A stretch of DNA of 27,635 nucleotides from Streptomyces novaecaesareae. Lineage in GTDB: Bacteria; Actinomycetota; Actinomycetes; Streptomycetales; Streptomycetaceae. The stretch is from the NCBI RefSeq assembly GCF_000716875.1, contig NZ_JNWQ01000091.1:1-27635 (forward strand), written 5' to 3'. Positions 23,276-27,635 of the stretch are shown here, one piece after another; within the stretch, counting starts at the first letter, position 1, and every line of letters starts with the position of its first letter. The notes under the pieces were generated by a model. The model was given only the letters and a program-made list of their open reading frames with translations. It did no database searches and had not been told where the DNA came from. The position numbers and the translations under genes are program-made.

Positions 23276-23395
23276 ATGCGTTCCGTCGATGTGAGCAACC
23301 AGGCCCCGGGCACCCGCCTCGTGGCGCGCCTGCACATCGACCTGTGCCGGCACGCCGGCGCGATCTGTCCCGGCACGCCCGCGCGCTCGCGCTGA
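23276..23395 (+). CDS. Cysteine-containing leader peptide upstream of cysO-cysM
   Basis: A 39-residue reading frame, too short for most gene finders. It has LVARLHIDLCRHAGAICPG at about 15-33, with cysteines 24 and 31. This fits the short actinobacterial peptides with a [RL]HxDLxR...C core that are annotated as putative leader peptides before sulfur genes. It begins eight bases after a -10-like TATACG and ends 111 bp before cysO. The interval to cysO holds GC-rich inverted stretches (for example CCGGG near 23417 and CCCGG near 23443). Ribosome stalling at the Cys codons when charged tRNA-Cys is low could change folding there and let transcription or translation of cysO-cysM go on. Start codon, spacing and motif are seen; the mechanism is inferred. 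Confidence 0.7.
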   Translation: MRSVDVSNQAPGTRLVARLHIDLCRHAGAICPGTPARSR

Positions 23396-23506
23396 GAGCC
23401 GCCCCGCCGCACCCGGGCCCACCGGCGACGCCGAGCCCCGGGCACCGCCCGCCCTGCCGCGACCGCCGCGGCCCACCCACTCCACGACCCGCACAGGAGC
23501 GCACCC

Positions 23507-24873
<1,367 letters not shown>

Positions 24874-24880
<7 letters not shown>

Positions 24881-25338
24881 GTCTGAAGCGACCGCTGCGC
24901 CCGGGCCCAGACCTGGCGGTCCACCGTGCCCGCCCGGCGGCGGAAGGCCGACAGCGGCACGTCGCGCAGCTCGTCCGTCTCCAGCCAGCTGGCCCGGCCC
25001 TGCCGGTCGCCCACCGAGCCGGGCGGCAGCGGCAGCACGCCGGGGCGCTCGGCGTGGTGCTTGCTGGTGATCTTCGCGACGGTGGCGGTCCGGCCGTGCA
25101 CCCGCAGCACCAGGCACGGGCGGTCCTTGGAGCCCGGGCCGTCCTCGAACGGCACCTCCGCCCACCAGATCTCCTGCGGCTCCGGACGGGCCCGGGTGCC
25201 CGGGCGCGGCCGCGGGCCGGTCGGGCCGGCCGGGCGCGGGGCCGGACGGGTGCGCCGCGCCACCACCGCCGCGACGGCCGCCAACAGTGCGATGCCGGCC
25301 AGCGCCAGGACGCCCCAGGTAGCAGTCATGCCGTTCAT
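24874..25338 (-). CDS. Membrane-anchored PemK/MazF-like protein
   Basis: A 154-residue protein with one N-terminal membrane helix (about 5-27), a Pro/Arg-rich linker (about 29-55), and a PemK/MazF-like domain. EIWWAEVPFEDGPGSKDRPCLVLRV (56-80, in two parts) carries the family strand and the catalytic-type R73. TVAKITSKHHAERPG, DRQGRASWLETDELRDVPL and the closing helix follow. Family members cut RNA at short sites, but no antitoxin gene is beside it and the membrane anchor is unusual. It may be a tamed, housekeeping relative. Start ATG 25338 (or 25329) has no ribosome binding site; TACGGT ends seven bases before 25338, so it may be leaderless. It converges on cysM. Confidence 0.75.
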
Positions 25339-25562
25339 GCGGCGAACCGTACCGGGCCGGCGGTGAACCCCACCACCGTGACGGCCGTGACAGTTGAGTA
25401 CGTGTCCGCACGTTGCTCCCCCTCCCGCCTCCCGCCACCGTCCCCGGCGTTCTGGTGATTCCAGCCACAGCCCGGCACGGGGACGGGGGCAAAGTGCCGC
25501 TCCGCCCTTACCCTCGACACACCAATGCAGTGCTCCCGGCCGGTCCACCGGCCCGGCCTGCC

Positions 25563-25594
25563 GTTTTCCATGCTGTTTTCCATGCCGTTTTCCA
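25563..25594. repeat. Three GTTTTCCA repeats with 12-bp period
   Basis: GTTTTCCA at 25563, 25575 and 25587, separated by TGCT and TGCC. These A+T-rich repeats lie 37-68 bp before the phosphodiesterase-like gene. Direct repeats near one helical turn apart suggest a protein binding array. Confidence 0.6.
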
Positions 25595-25630
25595 GCAGCA
25601 GCCAGGACGTGTCGGGGCGGAGGGGCTCGG

Positions 25631-26377
25631 ATGAAACTGACCGTGGTGGGGTGCTCGGGGAGCTTCCCGTCCGCCGACTCGCCCTGTTCCAGCTACCTCG
25701 TCGAGGCCGAGGGCTACCGCCTCGTCCTCGACCTCGGCAACGGAGCCCTCGGCGCCCTGCAGAAGTACACCGGCCTCTACGACGTCGACGCCGTCCTGCT
25801 CAGCCACCTGCACGCCGACCACTGCGTCGACCTGTGCGCCTACTGGGTCGCCCGCAACTACCGCGCCGAGGGCTGCCCCGACCTGCTGCCCGTGTACGGC
25901 CCGGCCGGCACCGCCGAGCGGCTCGCCCGCGCCTACGACATGCCGGAGAACCCGGGGATGAAGGAGGTGTTCGAGTTCCGCACCCTCACCCCCGGCAGCT
26001 TCCGGCTAGGCCCCTTCCGGATCACCGTCGCCCAGGTCAACCACCCCGTCGACGCCTTCGCGTTCCGGCTCGAACACGGCGGCAGCTCGCTGGTCTACAG
26101 CGGCGACACCGGCGAGAGCGCCGAACTCGTCGAACTCGCCCGCGACACCGACCTCTTCCTCTGCGAGGCCGCGTACATCGAGGGCCGCGACACCTACCGG
26201 GCCGTCCACCTCAACGGCCGCGAAGCCGGCGAGCACGCCACCGCCGCGGGCGCCCGCCGGCTCGTCCTCACCCACATCCCCCCGTGGACCGACGCCGAGC
26301 ACAACCGCCGCGACGCCGTCGCCGCCTACCCGGGCCCGGTCGAGATCGCCCGCGCGGGCGCCGTGTACGAGATCTGA
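25631..26377 (+). CDS. Metallo-beta-lactamase-fold phosphodiesterase-like protein (Rv1339-like)
   Basis: A 248-residue protein with the metallo-beta-lactamase fold. The metal motif is SHLHADH (H59, H61, D63, H64), with H138 in VNHPVDAF, D159 in YSGDTGES and H215 in LTHIPPW. The N-terminus MKLTVVGCSGSFP is typical of RNase Z/phosphodiesterase relatives. In M. tuberculosis the gene Rv1339, a few genes after mec-cysO-cysM, is reported as an atypical class II cAMP phosphodiesterase. Position and motifs make this its likely counterpart, but substrate is not proven. GGAGGGG lies eight bases before ATG 25631. The 292 bp upstream hold the repeats at 25563-25594. Confidence 0.82.
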   Translation: MKLTVVGCSGSFPSADSPCSSYLVEAEGYRLVLDLGNGALGALQKYTGLYDVDAVLLSHLHADHCVDLCAYWVARNYRAEGCPDLLPVYGPAGTAERLARAYDMPENPGMKEVFEFRTLTPGSFRLGPFRITVAQVNHPVDAFAFRLEHGGSSLVYSGDTGESAELVELARDTDLFLCEAAYIEGRDTYRAVHLNGREAGEHATAAGARRLVLTHIPPWTDAEHNRRDAVAAYPGPVEIARAGAVYEI

Positions 26378-26402
26378 CCCGGCCGGCCGGGCTGACGGGT
26401 GC

Positions 26403-27317
26403 TCACGCCGCCGGGGTCAGCCAGTGCCGGTAACGCGGGTCGGCGCCCGTCACCGCGGCCCGGTAGGCCTCGTCCAGGACGGCGGTGACCGGGCCGGGAG
26501 CACCGGGCAGGGCACGGTCGTCGAGAGCGCGCACCGGGATGATGCCGGCCGCCGTACCGCAGACGAAGACCTCGTCCGCCGCGTAGAGGTCCGAGCGCAG
26601 GAGCCCCTCGACGCGGACCTCGATGCCCCGGTCACGGGCCAGCGTCAGCACGGTGTCCTGGGTGATGCCCTCCAGGGCGCCCGCACTCGACGGGGGCGTG
26701 CGCAGCACCCCGCCGCGGACGGCGAACACGTTCTCCCCGGTGCACTCGCTCACCGTGCCGTCCGGGCCGAGCAGCAGCGCCTCGTCGTAGCCCGCGTCAT
26801 TGGCCTCCCGACGGGCGAGCACCGCGTTCAGGTACGGGCCGGTGGCCTTCGCGGCGGGCGGCACCGCGTTCGGGTCGTTCCGCCGCCAACTGCTGGTCTT
26901 CAGCGTGATCCCGCCCTCCGCGTGCGGGAGTTGGCCCTGCCACTCCCAGCTCGCGATCGACACGCCGACCGGCGAGTGCCGCATGTCGATGCCCATCGTG
27001 CCGTAGCCGAGGAAGGCGAAGTGCCGCAGGTAGCACTCCCGATGGCCGTTGGCACGCACCATCTCCAGCGTCGCCTTCGCCAAGTCGTCCGGACCGTACG
27101 GGAGTTCCATCCGGATCATCCGGGCACTGCGGTCCAGCCGACGCAGGTGCTCGGGCAGCCGGAACACCGCAGGGCCGTCCGCCGTGGCGAACACCCGGGT
27201 GCCCTCCAGCACCCCCGTGCCGTAGTGCAGGCCGTGCGTGAGGACGTGCACCCGGGCCTCCTGCCAGGGCACCAGCGCGCCGTCCAACCAGATCGTCGAA
27301 GCTTCGGGAAGAGCCAT
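26403..27317 (-). CDS. ilvE: Class IV aminotransferase, branched-chain type
   Basis: A 304-residue fold-type IV PLP enzyme. The cofactor lysine is K157 in PPAAKATGPYLNAVLA. HGLHYGTGVLEGTRVF (28-43) is the branched-chain aminotransferase N-terminal strand, and DGTVSECTGENVFAVRGG, LEGITQDTVL and DEVFVCGTAAGIIPV are the usual C-terminal motifs. It most likely transfers the amino group between glutamate and leucine, isoleucine or valine. D-amino acid aminotransferases and aminodeoxychorismate lyases share the fold, so the symbol is provisional, and streptomycetes carry more than one such gene. Start ATG 27317 has AGGA nine bases upstream. It converges on the phosphodiesterase-like gene. Confidence 0.83.
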   Translation of the reverse strand: MALPEASTIWLDGALVPWQEARVHVLTHGLHYGTGVLEGTRVFATADGPAVFRLPEHLRRLDRSARMIRMELPYGPDDLAKATLEMVRANGHRECYLRHFAFLGYGTMGIDMRHSPVGVSIASWEWQGQLPHAEGGITLKTSSWRRNDPNAVPPAAKATGPYLNAVLARREANDAGYDEALLLGPDGTVSECTGENVFAVRGGVLRTPPSSAGALEGITQDTVLTLARDRGIEVRVEGLLRSDLYAADEVFVCGTAAGIIPVRALDDRALPGAPGPVTAVLDEAYRAAVTGADPRYRHWLTPAA

Positions 27318-27635
27318 GCCGCACATCCTGCGCGCCGCCGCGCCGCAGGTCAGCCCACCGGGGCCGACCGGAACCGGACATGACCGGGAGCGGAAACGCC
27401 GTACCGGAACGCGGACCCGGCCAGGGCGGGTGGCAGACACGCCCTGGACCCGGCCGCGCCGTCTCGCGGAGCGGAAACCCCGACCGGCCCGCTCCCCGCC
27501 TCACCGAGTATCCGGAGGATGCCCCGGCCTTTAGGGCAAGGCCGTGAAGTTAAGGGCTGATCGGCCGGTGACAAGGGTCGATCCGGTCGACCGCCGGACG
27601 TAGGAAGCGGAGCCCCGGTAGAACGGCTTGTCCGC
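27318..27635. other. Gene-free end of the window
   Basis: 318 bp upstream of the aminotransferase gene. The first 180 bp are plain GC-rich sequence. From 27530 there is an A+T-containing patch with TTTAGGGC (27530-27537) and TTAAGGGC (27550-27557) exactly 20 bp apart, and a later pair GACAAG and CTTGTC near 27570 and 27628. A promoter for a rightward gene beyond the window may lie here; I see no start codon with good context. Confidence 0.35.

Noticed and set aside
25413..25634. A 73-codon frame whose TGA overlaps the phosphodiesterase-like ATG
   Set aside because: The overlap looks like coupling, but the start is a TTG without a ribosome binding site, the product is Pro/Ala-rich, and the three 12-bp repeats better explain this stretch.

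Overview
The window is very GC-rich (low to mid 70s % by eye), and almost every reading frame stays open. Codons end in G or C, several genes start with GTG or TTG, and hallmark families are present (an SsgA-like sporulation protein, RDD membrane proteins, type VII secretion substrates with a mycosin, an actinobacterial ClpS, the mec-cysO-cysM sulfur set). This points to a streptomycete, most likely Streptomyces or Kitasatospora, and to chromosomal core rather than a mobile island. I see no rRNA, tRNA, CRISPR array, complete insertion sequence or phage gene.

Layout. 1-4,390: the start of a small membrane protein (minus), then an OmpR-type response regulator and histidine kinase overlapping by ATGA, then a secreted GH18 chitinase-like protein ending at a strong hairpin terminator. 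4,477-9,491: a GT87 polyprenol-phosphate-mannose type glycosyltransferase, an SsgA-like protein that I take to be SsgG from its neighbours, two RDD membrane proteins and a small two-helix membrane protein. 9,696-13,753: endonuclease V, then a three-gene type VII secretion group: a helical protein with a YxxxD signal but no WXG, a protein with a WEG motif and a long disordered tail, and a mycosin protease. No secretion ATPase or channel gene is in the window. 13,735-17,505: a decayed oxidoreductase fragment, a DinB-like protein, a lone ECF-type sigma factor, an unrecognised gene that looks leaderless, and an AbiEi-like/DUF559-like fusion protein.

17,650-20,932: NAD salvage (nicotinamidase and nicotinate phosphoribosyltransferase, both minus, separated by short repeats and a perfect 21-bp palindrome), then clpS and a DUF2017 gene. 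21,196-22,650: an AAT-family amino acid permease. 22,706-24,824: the cysteine-forming set: a JAMM/MPN+ protease (Mec), a cysteine-containing leader peptide, the sulfur carrier CysO and the PLP enzyme CysM. In this route CysO thiocarboxylate gives its sulfur to O-phosphoserine on CysM, and Mec releases cysteine. The rest holds a membrane-anchored PemK/MazF-like protein convergent with cysM, a metallo-beta-lactamase-fold protein resembling the Rv1339 cyclic-nucleotide phosphodiesterase, and a class IV aminotransferase.

The points I find most worth following are the leader peptide before cysO-cysM, the apparent loss of the catalytic MxMDY strand in the chitinase-like protein, the split of WXG and YxxxD signals over two adjacent type VII substrates, a GATCG-TTTT-CGATC palindrome inside the promoter spacer of the AbiEi-like gene, and a convergent terminator whose two arms carry both stop codons. 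Comparisons with other genomes come from memory, not from a search.
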